From assembly GCF_009764265.1 (NCBI RefSeq), contig NZ_RWIR01000007.1, positions 1 through 64,000 of the forward strand: a stretch of DNA of 64,000 nt, written 5' to 3'. The translations under genes and the position numbers were made by a program. This stretch comes from Pseudomonas sp. PB101. Lineage in GTDB: Bacteria > Pseudomonadota > Gammaproteobacteria > Pseudomonadales > Pseudomonadaceae. Positions within the stretch are counted from its first letter, which is position 1. Each line of letters starts with the position of its first letter. The notes beneath the pieces are model-generated. The model was not told the origin of the DNA and ran no database searches. It worked only from the letters and a program-made list of their open reading frames with translations. Positions 56,913-64,000 of this stretch are shown here, one piece after another.

Positions 56913-57146
56913 ATGCTTCGTTTATTGTTCTGGATTGTCCTGATTGCCGCTGCGGTATGGTTCTGGCGCAAATTCAAGGGGCAGACTTCCACCCCCAGGT
57001 CCCCTGCCGAACGGGATGCGGCGCCCATGGTCCGTTGCGCCCATTGCGGCGTTCACCTGCCCCGTGACCGCGCGCTGAGCCTCGACCAGCGATGGTATTG
57101 CAGCCAGGCTCATCTCGAGCAAGACAAAGGCTCCAGCGACCGCTGA
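56913..57146 (+). CDS. PP0621 family small zinc-ribbon-like protein
   Basis: A 77-residue protein with one N-terminal membrane helix (LLFWIVLIAAAVWFW) and a cytoplasmic or periplasmic CxxC-type half-ribbon (MVRCAHCGVHLPRDRAL, then WYCSQAHLEQ with a third Cys and a His). This is the PP0621 family, regularly found just before pilS in pseudomonads. Function is unknown. Here the pilS that should follow is degraded. Confidence 0.82.
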   Translation: MLRLLFWIVLIAAAVWFWRKFKGQTSTPRSPAERDAAPMVRCAHCGVHLPRDRALSLDQRWYCSQAHLEQDKGSSDR

Positions 57147-57173
57147 CACACCACCAAAATACCGGCAGATTGA

Positions 57174-57494
57174 GGACTATCGCGCGCGCCCAAGGAACTG
57201 AAAGGCGTCGATCGACGTCTGACGCAGATTATTCAAGACTCTTCTCTGCGAATGAACCGGGTAATCGAAAACGTCCTGCACCTGCAGCGTCGCGCGCAAA
57301 TGTCGCCGCTACGGGTCGTCCTGAAACCACTGGAAATACTCGATAACAAAGCCCCCGCCCTTCATATCAAGGGCCCGGGGCTTTATCTGTCCGCCCAGCC
57401 GGGCGAAAGCATTCTGTCCCGCCTAGACTTCAAGGCACGCCAGGAAAGCGGCTGCTTTTGCATGACCTTTGCTCACGGACGGAACCCACGTTGA
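57174..57494 (+). pseudogene. pilS: Remnant of sensor kinase gene pilS
   Basis: A 106-codon open stretch without a start codon at its beginning, just before pilR. It encodes KGVDRRLTQIIQDSSLRMN and then RVIENVLHLQRRAQ, which matches the end of the PilS dimerisation domain. It continues directly into QPGESILSRLDFKARQESGCF and a C-terminal tail (CMTFAHGRNPR) like that of PilS. The membrane segments, PAS domain, phospho-acceptor histidine and nearly all of the HATPase domain are absent, with no N, G1 or G2 box. The stop overlaps the pilR TTG. Large 5' and internal deletions are the simplest explanation. Confidence 0.85.
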
Positions 57495-58828
57495 ATACCA
57501 GACCACGACAAAAAGTCTTGATCGTCGATGACGAACCAGACATACGCGAACTCCTGGAAATCACCCTGGGAAGGATGAAACTGGAGACGTTCAACGCCCG
57601 CAACGTCGGCGAAGCGCAATCCTTGCTGAAGAGCGAAACCTTCGATCTGTGCCTGACCGACATGCAGTTGTCGGACGGCACTGGCCTGGAGTTGGTGCAG
57701 CACATCCAGCAACGCCACCCTCAGGTCCAGGTGGCGATGATCACCGCCTATGCCAGCCTCGAAACCGCAATCAATGTGCTCAAGGCCGGGGCATTCGACT
57801 TCCTGACCAAACCGGTGGACCTGACGCGCCTGCGTGAACTGGTCACCAGCGCCCTTCTGCTTCCCGCGCGCGGGGCCGGCATCGATCGTCGCTTGCTGGG
57901 CGACTCGTTACCCATGCGCAACCTGCGTAAACACATCGGCAAGCTGGCCAGCAGCCATGCGACGGTCTACATCAGCGGAGAATCCGGCAGCGGCAAGGAG
58001 CTGGTCGCGCACCTGATCCATGATCAAAGCCCCCGCGCCAATCAACCGTTCATTGCGGTCAACTGCGCGGCAATTCCCTCGGAACTGTTGGAGAGCGAGT
58101 TTTTCGGTCATCGCAAAGGCAGTTTCAGTGGCGCAATCGAGGACAAACCCGGCCTGTTCCAGACAGCCCACGGCGGCACCCTGCTGCTCGACGAGGTGGC
58201 TGACCTGCCGCTGGCGATGCAAGTCAAACTGCTGCGGGCCATTCAGGAGAAAGCCGTACGCAGCGTCGGCGGGCAGCAGGAAGTCGCGGTGGATGTGCGC
58301 ATTCTTTGCGCCACGCACAAGGACCTGAGCGCCGAAGTCGCCGCCGGGCGGTTTCGCCATGATCTTTACTACCGCCTGAACGTGATCGAACTACGGGTGC
58401 CGCCCCTGCGCGAGCGTCGTGACGACATCGAAATGCTGGCCAGCCACATACTCAAGCGCCTGGCCGCCGATACGGGTCAACCGGCAACGAGACTCCACCC
58501 CCAAGCCCTCGATGCGCTGAAAAGCTATCGCTTCCCGGGCAATGTGCGGGAACTGGAAAACATGCTCGAACGGGCGCACACCCTGTGCGAGAACAATCAG
58601 GTCGAAGCCGGCGACCTGCGCCTGGCCGAAGGCAGCAGTGGTGCCGAAGCTGGCGTGCCGGACCTGACCCTGATCGACAATCTGGAAGCCTACCTGGAAA
58701 ATGTCGAACGCCAACTGCTGCTCCAGGCCCTGGAGGAAACCCGCTGGAACCGCACGGCGGCGGCCCAGCGGCTGAACCTGTCATTCAGGTCGATGCGCTA
58801 CAGGCTCAAGAAGCTGGGACTGGATTGA
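57491..58828 (+). CDS. pilR: Sigma-54 response regulator PilR
   Basis: A 445-residue NtrC-type regulator, the activator of pilA in P. aeruginosa. The receiver has Asp57 (CLTDMQLSDG). The AAA+ domain has Walker A GESGSGKE, the sigma-54 contact loop as GSFSGA, Walker B GGTLLLDEVADL and RYRFPGNVREL-like motifs. The C-terminal Fis-type helix-turn-helix is NRTAAAQRLNLSFRSMRYRLKK. The TTG at 57491 (LNTRPRQKVLIVDDEP) is the likely start, overlapping the pilS stop; the frame extends to 57458. It looks intact although its kinase is not. Confidence 0.93.
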   Translation: MNTRPRQKVLIVDDEPDIRELLEITLGRMKLETFNARNVGEAQSLLKSETFDLCLTDMQLSDGTGLELVQHIQQRHPQVQVAMITAYASLETAINVLKAGAFDFLTKPVDLTRLRELVTSALLLPARGAGIDRRLLGDSLPMRNLRKHIGKLASSHATVYISGESGSGKELVAHLIHDQSPRANQPFIAVNCAAIPSELLESEFFGHRKGSFSGAIEDKPGLFQTAHGGTLLLDEVADLPLAMQVKLLRAIQEKAVRSVGGQQEVAVDVRILCATHKDLSAEVAAGRFRHDLYYRLNVIELRVPPLRERRDDIEMLASHILKRLAADTGQPATRLHPQALDALKSYRFPGNVRELENMLERAHTLCENNQVEAGDLRLAEGSSGAEAGVPDLTLIDNLEAYLENVERQLLLQALEETRWNRTAAAQRLNLSFRSMRYRLKKLGLD

Positions 58829-58840
58829 CGACCTCTGAAA

Positions 58841-59941
58841 TCAGATCCGCCCGGCAGGCGCATAAGGCGCCGGATCGATAATCGGTGCCCGGCCCAGCAT
58901 CACATCGGCAAACAACTGGCATGACGCCGGCGCCAGCACCAGCCCGTTGCGGTAATGCCCGCAATTGAGCCAGAGCCCGTCAAACCCCGGCACCGGGCCG
59001 ATGTAAGGAATGCCCTCGGGAGATCCCGGACGCAACCCGGCCCAATGCCCCACCACTTCGGCATCGGCCAGTGCCGGGATCAACTCCACCGCGGACGCCT
59101 TCAGGCTTTCCAAGGCCGACGCGGTCGGGGTCTTGTCATAGCCTTCATGCTCCAGCGTGCTGCCGATCAGTATGTGCCCGTCGCGCCGGGGAATGGCATA
59201 ACGGCCTTTGGCCAGGACCATGCTCGGCAGGAAATCCGCCGCACACTTGTAGAGAATCATCTGCCCTTTCACCGGCTCGACCGGCAGCGTCAGATCCAGA
59301 AGCTTGAGCAAATCACCGCTCCAGGCGCCTGCCGTCAGGACGATCTGATCGCCCGGGACAGCACCCGTGGCGGTCTGCACGCCGACGATTTTATTGCCGT
59401 CACGAACAAACCCGCTGACTTCGCACTGCTCATGGATCGTCACGTTCGGCAGCGCCAGCAATGCGGCCTTGAGTGATTTGACCAGACGCGGATTACGCAC
59501 GTTGGCGACGTCGGCCATGTAGATCGCCCTGGAAAAACCGCTGCCCAGCACCGGCACGGCGTCGTGGGCTGCCGAAATATCCACCGCGCTCAACGGACGA
59601 TTTTCCCGGGCGGCCCATGCCAGCGCTTCAGCCTCGTCATCCAGATCCAGCCAGTACAGACCGGTGGTGTGCACTTCGGGATCAACGCCGGTGGCGGCAA
59701 ACAAGCGCTCGCCCAGCTGTGGATAAAAGTCCTGTGACCAGTGCGCCAACGCGGTGACCGCCGGGCTGTAGCGCCACGGGTAAAGCGGCGAAACGATGCC
59801 GCCACCGGCCCAGGACGATTCCTGGCCGACGTTCGAGCGATCCAGCAGCACAACGCTTTGCACTTCGGACGCGAGATTGAAGGCCGTCAGCAAACCAATA
59901 ACGCCACCGCCGACAATCACCACTTGCTGTTGCCTGGTCAT
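58841..59941 (-). CDS. thiO: FAD-dependent glycine oxidase ThiO
   Basis: A 366-residue DAO-family flavoenzyme that oxidises glycine to iminoglycine for thiazole formation in thiamine synthesis. The dinucleotide motif is at the N-terminus (VVIVGGGVIGLLTAFNLA). Also visible are RSNVGQESSWAGGGIVSPLYPWRY and the C-terminal NCGHYRNGLVLAPASCQL. The ATG at 59941 (MTRQQQVVIVGGG) fits best, with GGAT about 7 bases upstream; a TTG at 59953 is also in frame. It converges on pilR with a 12-base gap. Confidence 0.92.
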   Translation of the reverse strand: MTRQQQVVIVGGGVIGLLTAFNLASEVQSVVLLDRSNVGQESSWAGGGIVSPLYPWRYSPAVTALAHWSQDFYPQLGERLFAATGVDPEVHTTGLYWLDLDDEAEALAWAARENRPLSAVDISAAHDAVPVLGSGFSRAIYMADVANVRNPRLVKSLKAALLALPNVTIHEQCEVSGFVRDGNKIVGVQTATGAVPGDQIVLTAGAWSGDLLKLLDLTLPVEPVKGQMILYKCAADFLPSMVLAKGRYAIPRRDGHILIGSTLEHEGYDKTPTASALESLKASAVELIPALADAEVVGHWAGLRPGSPEGIPYIGPVPGFDGLWLNCGHYRNGLVLAPASCQLFADVMLGRAPIIDPAPYAPAGRI

Positions 59942-59995
59942 GTTCTGATCCAATCGTTAAATAGACAGAGGGTGCAACAGGCACCCGAAAAAAAC

Positions 59996-60397
59996 TCAGC
60001 GCCCCCAGCAGTCTTTGCTGGTCAGGCCGGATTCTGCGTTGACCATGCCCAGGACACCCGTGTTGGTGATGGTCAGATCACCGCACTTGTCAGTGGCCAT
60101 GCTCGAGTCAGGCTTGCGCACCGCTGTCAGCACAAAGGTCTGGTCGGTCAGGGTCGGTGTGATGCTGTAGTAATCATTGCCGGCGCTGAGGCCCGTCGCA
60201 TCGGTGTAGACATTTTTCTGCGAATAGAAGCGCTCGAGGATCTGCGCCTGCTCCGAGAGCAGACCGGCTGCCTCTGCGCGACGGCCCTTGTTCAGGTACT
60301 CGGTGAAACTCGGGGCAGCAATGGTCATGACAATCCCGATGATCGCAATCACGATCATGATTTCGATCAGGGTAAAACCGCGGTTGGAACTACGCAT
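59996..60397 (-). CDS. pilE: Minor type IV pilin PilE
   Basis: A 133-residue prepilin: leader MRSSNRG, then FTLIEIMIVIAIIGIVMTIA with Glu5. A variable domain follows, with a C-terminal pair of cysteines (KCGDLT and KDCWGR) for a D-region disulfide loop. It is the last gene of the minor pilin operon and follows the small gene at 60412 by 14 bases. Minor pilins prime pilus assembly together with PilV, PilW, PilX, FimU and PilY1. Confidence 0.93.
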   Translation of the reverse strand: MRSSNRGFTLIEIMIVIAIIGIVMTIAAPSFTEYLNKGRRAEAAGLLSEQAQILERFYSQKNVYTDATGLSAGNDYYSITPTLTDQTFVLTAVRKPDSSMATDKCGDLTITNTGVLGMVNAESGLTSKDCWGR

Positions 60398-60411
60398 GCC
60401 TCAACTCTCAC

Positions 60412-60792
60412 TTACTGTATTTGTCGCCACATGATGCGACGGCTGCCGCCGGATTTTTCCATCCCCGGACTATCGTCGCCAGCGGAATTGTCGCTGGCGT
60501 CCTGTGTTGAATGCTCTCCAACAAAGATCACGCCTTCGGACAGCGAGTCGACGTTGTCGACCACGCCATCTTCGTTGCTGTCGAGCATCTTAACGCTGAT
60601 CGCCTCGGGCAGCTTCAGGCAGACAGCTTTCAAGCCCTGATTGCCGTGGTAGAACCCGTACCAGTTGCCATTCGCCAGGCAGGTTGGCCGGTTCAGCGCT
60701 GGCGAATCCGCTGATGCGGCGGCGTGCGCCGACAGGCCAAGCGCGACCACGATACCCACCAGTGCTGACCACAGTCGCTCAGTACTTCGCAT
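60412..60792 (-). CDS. Small exported protein in the pilY1/pilY2 position, with an EF-hand-like loop
   Basis: A 126-residue protein with a signal peptide (MRSTERLWSALVGIVVALGLSAHAAA). It contains the calcium-loop-like MLDSNEDGVVDNVD and a C-terminus ending SGGSRRIMWRQIQ. It lies between pilX and pilE, where P. aeruginosa has the >1100-residue pilY1 and small pilY2. The terminal RRxxWRQ resembles PilY1 C-termini, from memory. It may be a shrunken PilY1, a PilY2-like protein or something unrelated. The start overlaps pilX by 14 bases. Confidence 0.6.
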   Translation of the reverse strand: MRSTERLWSALVGIVVALGLSAHAAASADSPALNRPTCLANGNWYGFYHGNQGLKAVCLKLPEAISVKMLDSNEDGVVDNVDSLSEGVIFVGEHSTQDASDNSAGDDSPGMEKSGGSRRIMWRQIQ

Positions 60793-61258
60793 AGATACTC
60801 TCCACCACACTGCGCGAGTGACCCGCGATGCCGACTGCCGTCACCCGATACAAGGTCGCCTGGGTATTGATGGGCACATTCACCGCACCCCGGCTGTCGC
60901 CGATGTTTTGCACCCCGTAAAAGCCATTGCCCGAGGCAATCCAGGTCACTCCGGAAGAGGCGTTGAAACCGGCAGCGGTAATGCTCGAGGACTCGGAGGG
61001 CGGTGCACATTGAATGATGCCGCTGCAAACAGGAAGTGCATAACTGTCCCTTTGCACCGTACTTTCTCCCACCCGCAATGCGGCTTCGGCACTCTGAAAT
61101 GACTGGTTGCGCAAGGCGACGCTGCCGGCCATTTTTTCCTGCAGGGTGGCACTCTGCATCGATGAAAGACCAATCAGCGTCAACAAGAGCAAGAACACCA
61201 GACTGACCAGCAACGCCATGCCGCGCTGGGTGCAATACGTCATGGGAGAGCGATTCAT
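60779..61258 (-). CDS. pilX: Minor pilin PilX
   Basis: A 159-residue PilX-type protein. The N-terminus has a class III-like leader and helix (QRGMALLVSLVFLLLLTLIGLSSMQ), where the residue after Gly is Met and Glu5 is absent, as usual for PilX. The next segment (QEKMAGSVALRNQSFQSAEAALRVGE) is typical of the family. I chose the ATG at 61258; an internal ATG at 61243 (MTYCTQRG) would give a shorter leader. It follows pilW by 10 bases and overlaps the next gene. Confidence 0.9.
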   Translation of the reverse strand: MNRSPMTYCTQRGMALLVSLVFLLLLTLIGLSSMQSATLQEKMAGSVALRNQSFQSAEAALRVGESTVQRDSYALPVCSGIIQCAPPSESSSITAAGFNASSGVTWIASGNGFYGVQNIGDSRGAVNVPINTQATLYRVTAVGIAGHSRSVVESIYAKY

Positions 61259-61268
61259 CGGCACCCCC

Positions 61269-61976
61269 TCATGGCAAGCGATTGCGCAGAGCGGCAACCA
61301 CGTTGAAGGTTTGATCGCTCACCCGGTGGTTCGGATCGGTGAGGGTCAGGCTCAGGCGAACGCTTCGAATCAGCGCAGGGTCCGGCGGGTTGCTGCTGTA
61401 GCGGGACGCCGCCAGATCAGTGGCCGTGCTGGCCAGGCCGAAGCTCACGTCAAACGCCTCCACGTGGTCCACCAGTACCTGTGGATTGGCATCCCCTCCC
61501 TTCAGGAGCAGTTGGTTGTTGCTGAAGCTGTAAGTCAGCTGCCGTATCGGAAAGGCCAGTTCCCCTGCCACCGGGGTCCGGCTTTTGCTGTAGGCCGTCG
61601 AATGGCTTCGACAATCGGAAAGAACGGTCCAGTCCGGGCTGCTGCCGTTGCCACCCACATCCGTCGTCACCAGAGTCAACTTGCGGCCGCCATTGTCCCA
61701 GCGAATCGGCGTTAGCTGACTGGCATGGAAATCGCGCTTCTTACTCGCATCGGTGATCGTTTCCAGGCAACCGAACATCCCGACCATGCGGATTTCCTGA
61801 ATCATTTTGCTCAACGCAAAACGTGCGTCCTCCTGGATGTTCGCGGCCGCATTCTGGCTGAGATAGGTGTTCTTGGCCGCAATGAAAACCTGTACCACGC
61901 CCAGCACCACGATCAGGCTCAGTGCCAGGGCGATCAGCAACTCGACCAGGCCAAAACCTCTGCTGCGGCGACTCAC
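61269..61976 (-). CDS. pilW: Minor pilin PilW
   Basis: A 235-residue PilW family protein with the N-terminal SRRSRGFGLVELLIALALSL type IV signal including Glu5, followed by VQVFIAAKNTYLSQNAAANIQEDARFALSKM. The GTG start at 61976 overlaps the pilV stop (GTGA). The C-terminus is an extended beta-rich domain with VRLSLTLTDPNHRVSDQTFNVVAALRNR. Confidence 0.92.
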   Translation of the reverse strand: MSRRSRGFGLVELLIALALSLIVVLGVVQVFIAAKNTYLSQNAAANIQEDARFALSKMIQEIRMVGMFGCLETITDASKKRDFHASQLTPIRWDNGGRKLTLVTTDVGGNGSSPDWTVLSDCRSHSTAYSKSRTPVAGELAFPIRQLTYSFSNNQLLLKGGDANPQVLVDHVEAFDVSFGLASTATDLAASRYSSNPPDPALIRSVRLSLTLTDPNHRVSDQTFNVVAALRNRLP

Positions 61977-62422
61977 GGGACCGCCACCGGATCGATGGCC
62001 GTGCGGCTGGTCAGGACAAAGTTGCGCCGCGAGTCGGCAGCATTCGCAGCCCGTGAGTCGTCCCAGGTAATGGTGATGGTGTACAGCTGCTGATTGACGG
62101 TGACACTGCCCGTCGCGGTGGCGCCGAGTGAGCTGACAATGTTGGAATTGAAATCGAACAGGTCCTGATCCCGGGTGACATCCGGATTGCCCGAAGCCGG
62201 CGGCGCAATGGTGTAGTCCGCAGCGGCATTGGCGCGAATGCGGTCCAGCATGTCGTAGGCGATAAAGCTGGCCTGACTCGCCATGCGCGCGCTATCCGTA
62301 TACTTCAGCGCATTGAGCTGAAACGCCGCCGCCCCCAGCAACCCCACTCCCAGAATGACCAACGCCACGAGAACTTCGATCAGCGTCATGCCCTTTTGCG
62401 TGCCTTGCATCCCTGCCGTCAT
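61973..62422 (-). CDS. pilV: Minor pilin PilV
   Basis: A 149-residue PilV family prepilin: leader ending QKG, then MTLIEVLVALVILGVGLLGAAAFQL with Glu5. A typical PilV region follows (SQASFIAYDMLDRIRANA). I chose the ATG at 62422 because it overlaps the preceding stop as ATGA and a GGAAG lies about 6 bases upstream. The longer frame to 62461 intrudes into the upstream gene. Confidence 0.92.
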   Translation of the reverse strand: MTAGMQGTQKGMTLIEVLVALVILGVGLLGAAAFQLNALKYTDSARMASQASFIAYDMLDRIRANAAADYTIAPPASGNPDVTRDQDLFDFNSNIVSSLGATATGSVTVNQQLYTITITWDDSRAANAADSRRNFVLTSRTAIDPVAVP

Positions 62423-62892
62423 CCGCAACTTCCGCCCAATAGAATTCGTCCGTTCAAACACACTGCCAGCGTTCTGCTTTGTGTCCCCCGCCCATAGCTG
62501 ATCACGACCTCCGAAGACGGTGATGACAATCCGCCCATACTGTTGAAATCGATGGCCGTGACGCCTGAGGTTAGCGTCAGAGTTGCGCCGCTGCTCATCG
62601 CCGGAATAACCCGTAATACATTGGCCAAAACGCCAGTACCGTCATAGACCGCCAGCTCTCCACTCCAGGCATCTGCGCCGGCCGTCGGGCGCACGCGCGT
62701 GGCATTGCCCCGTTCGATGGCTTCGAGCCGGGCGAAATTGAGCGCTCGTCGCAGGTCACCGATTTCGGTGTCAGCCCTCGTAGTTTGCGTCGAGCGGGTA
62801 AACGCCGGGACAGCCAGCGTCAGCAAAACCAGAAGGATCGCGATCGCGACCAGCAACTCGATCAGCGTGAAACCTTTTGTACGATGATCCAT
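62419..62892 (-). CDS. GspH/FimT-type minor pilin (FimU-like)
   Basis: A 157-residue prepilin, first in the minor pilin operon. Leader MDHRTKG, mature FTLIELLVAIAILLVLLTLAVP with Glu5, and the GspH-like domain (DLRRALNFARLEAIERGNATRVRPT). Two C-terminal cysteines (CLNGRILLGGSC) could form a disulfide. FimU is the P. aeruginosa equivalent by position before pilV. The ATG at 62892 marks the prepilin leader. Confidence 0.88.
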   Translation of the reverse strand: MDHRTKGFTLIELLVAIAILLVLLTLAVPAFTRSTQTTRADTEIGDLRRALNFARLEAIERGNATRVRPTAGADAWSGELAVYDGTGVLANVLRVIPAMSSGATLTLTSGVTAIDFNSMGGLSSPSSEVVISYGRGTQSRTLAVCLNGRILLGGSCG

Positions 62893-63021
62893 CGGGGCCT
62901 TCTGTTTCCTTCGGCTATACCTGAATTGCGCGGCACAACATTCGAGCGATGCGGTGCGTTTGCGTTGCCATTTCTCGCGCAGGGATTGCGCGAGCCACAG
63001 CACGCCACGGAGGGAGATGTC

Positions 63022-63561
63022 ATGCGGCAACAAGGCTTCAGCCTGATCGAACTGCTCATGGGACTGGCAATTACAGGAATTGTTCTGCAACTGGTCAGTC
63101 CGGCGTTCGCAACGCTGATCGAGTCAAACCAGCGGGAGCAAGCGGCACAGGCACTGTTCAGTGGTATTCGCACCGCTCGCACTGAAGCCATCGTGCGCAA
63201 CCAGGCCGTGGTGATTCACAGCATCAATGGTGACTGGAGCCACGGCTGGCGGATGATTCTGGATATCAGCGGCAAGGGGGAGATGGACAGCGACAATCCA
63301 CTGCTGGCCGAACGCCAGGGAAACGCACGAGTGTCGATTGTCGGAAACGGCCCGGTCGAAAGCTCAATACGCTTCAGAGGTCAGGGCGAGTCACTGATTG
63401 GCGGGACATTACACATTTGCGCAGTTCGCGAACCGGTGAGCCAACATCAAGTGGTGTTGGCACGGACCGGTCGCGTCAGCCTGCGCAGCGACAAGGCCGC
63501 GCATCCGTTATGCGAAGCAAGGCAAAAAATCAGGTCAGCGAGCGAACGCGCAGTTCCTTAG
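63022..63561 (+). CDS. GspH/FimT-type minor pilin (FimT-like)
   Basis: A 179-residue prepilin divergent from the minor pilin operon: leader MRQQG, mature [24 protein letters not shown] with Glu5. The GspH domain follows ([24 protein letters not shown]). A strong GGAGGGAG stands just before the ATG at 63022. FimT in P. aeruginosa lies at the same place, and FimT proteins in naturally competent bacteria can bind DNA; the C-terminus here is basic (RKIR-like [14 protein letters not shown]). The 3' end overlaps ispH by 32 bases on the other strand. Confidence 0.86.
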   Translation: MRQQGFSLIELLMGLAITGIVLQLVSPAFATLIESNQREQAAQALFSGIRTARTEAIVRNQAVVIHSINGDWSHGWRMILDISGKGEMDSDNPLLAERQGNARVSIVGNGPVESSIRFRGQGESLIGGTLHICAVREPVSQHQVVLARTGRVSLRSDKAAHPLCEARQKIRSASERAVP

Positions 63562-64000
63562 GCATCGAGAACGTGATGTTCTCCTCGCGACCAGCCAGCT
63601 CATCGGCGCCGGTAGCACCCCAGGCCTGCAACTGCTGGATCACGCCGCGCACCAGGACTTCCGGGGCGGATGCACCAGCGGTGATGCCGATACGCTCGAC
63701 GCCTTCGAACCAGCTCTTTTGCAGGTCTTCGGCACCGTCGATCAGGTACGCCGGCGTGGACATGCGCTCAGCCAATTCGCGCAAGCGATTGGAGTTGGAG
63801 CTGTTCGGGCTGCCGACCACCAGCACCACGTCGCACTCGTCGGCCAGTTGCTTGACCGCGTCCTGACGGTTTTGCGTGGCGTAGCAAATGTCGTCCTTGC
63901 GCGGTCCACCGATGGCCGGGAAGCGCGAACGCAGCGCGTCGATAACGCGGCTGGTGTCGTCCATCGACAAGGTGGTCTGGGTTACGAAGGCGAGCTTTTC
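63530..64000 (-). CDS. ispH: 4-hydroxy-3-methylbut-2-enyl diphosphate reductase IspH (C-terminal part, cut by window edge)
   Basis: C-terminal 156 residues of the [4Fe-4S] enzyme that makes isopentenyl and dimethylallyl diphosphate at the end of the MEP pathway. Visible motifs are [12 protein letters not shown] (cluster cysteine), [16 protein letters not shown] (substrate-binding SxN) and [16 protein letters not shown]. The reading frame continues past position 64000, so the start lies outside. The C-terminus is [13 protein letters not shown]. Confidence 0.95.
   Translation of the reverse strand, partial: EKLAFVTQTTLSMDDTSRVIDALRSRFPAIGGPRKDDICYATQNRQDAVKQLADECDVVLVVGSPNSSNSNRLRELAERMSTPAYLIDGAEDLQKSWFEGVERIGITAGASAPEVLVRGVIQQLQAWGATGADELAGREENITFSMPKELRVRSLT

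Overview
The window reads as a chromosome segment of a Pseudomonas, most likely from the P. fluorescens/P. putida side of the genus. Evidence: G+C-rich coding sequence; the block dksA-gluQ-cbrX-cbrA-cbrB-crcZ-pcnB-folK-panBCD-pgi-acsA; a PrrF-type sRNA; seven REP-type inverted repeats; and the pilA/pilC-pilD-coaE-yacG neighbourhood. Almost everything is core genome. I see no prophage, insertion sequence, CRISPR array or obvious defence island.

Layout. 1-6.1 kb: a stable-RNA-type promoter firing off the left edge, then msrPQ, pssA, ilvC and ilvIH, all on the minus strand. 6.6-12.6 kb: YqcC protein, TPR lipoprotein and penicillin-binding protein 1B (minus), then a phosphotransferase/P-loop kinase fusion, a pentapeptide protein and a TfoX C-terminal protein (plus). 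12.7-14.3 kb: iron section with prrF under a Fur box, a haem-type binding protein with its own Fur-like box, and a Rieske protein. 14.3-25.2 kb: sfsA, an aminotransferase, dksA, gluQ, the CbrAB carbon/nitrogen regulatory locus with its sRNA CrcZ, pcnB and folK. 25.5-33.9 kb: panBCD, pgi, acsA, a DUF2236 protein and a methyltransferase, punctuated by REP pairs. 34-41.4 kb: a DUF748 envelope protein, a BON protein, pilA, pilCD, coaE and yacG. 41.4-50.3 kb: a CbiM-like protein, a LysR regulator, an aromatic-acid uptake operon (MFS symporter, BenE, OprD-type porin), DUF1780, MOSC, DUF3094 and type II NADH dehydrogenase. 50.4-56.7 kb: four tRNAs (Asn, Pro, Lys, Pro), clpB, pgeF, rluD and bamD. 56.9-64 kb: a PP0621-type protein, a pilS remnant, pilR, thiO, the minor pilin cluster and the C-terminal end of ispH.

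Two themes link the genes. First, carbon catabolite control: cbrX-cbrAB lies next to crcZ, which has a sigma-54 promoter, a TGTTAC-N14-GTAACA palindrome and six A-rich AAnAAnAA runs. Matching AAnAAnAA runs sit just upstream of the start codons of acsA, the aromatic MFS gene and the oprD gene, so sensor, sponge and likely targets share one window. Second, a type IV pilus system in apparent decay: pilA keeps a near-perfect sigma-54 promoter and pilR is intact, but pilS is reduced to about 106 codons, no pilB lies between pilA and pilC, and the position of pilY1 holds only a 126-residue protein. The minor pilins, pilE, pilC and pilD remain intact.

No wholly new system was found. The best leads are the partly dismantled pilus circuit, the sigma-54-like promoter of the BON gene beside pilA, the triple GTAACA repeat before panB, and the second tRNA-Pro placed behind a terminator.
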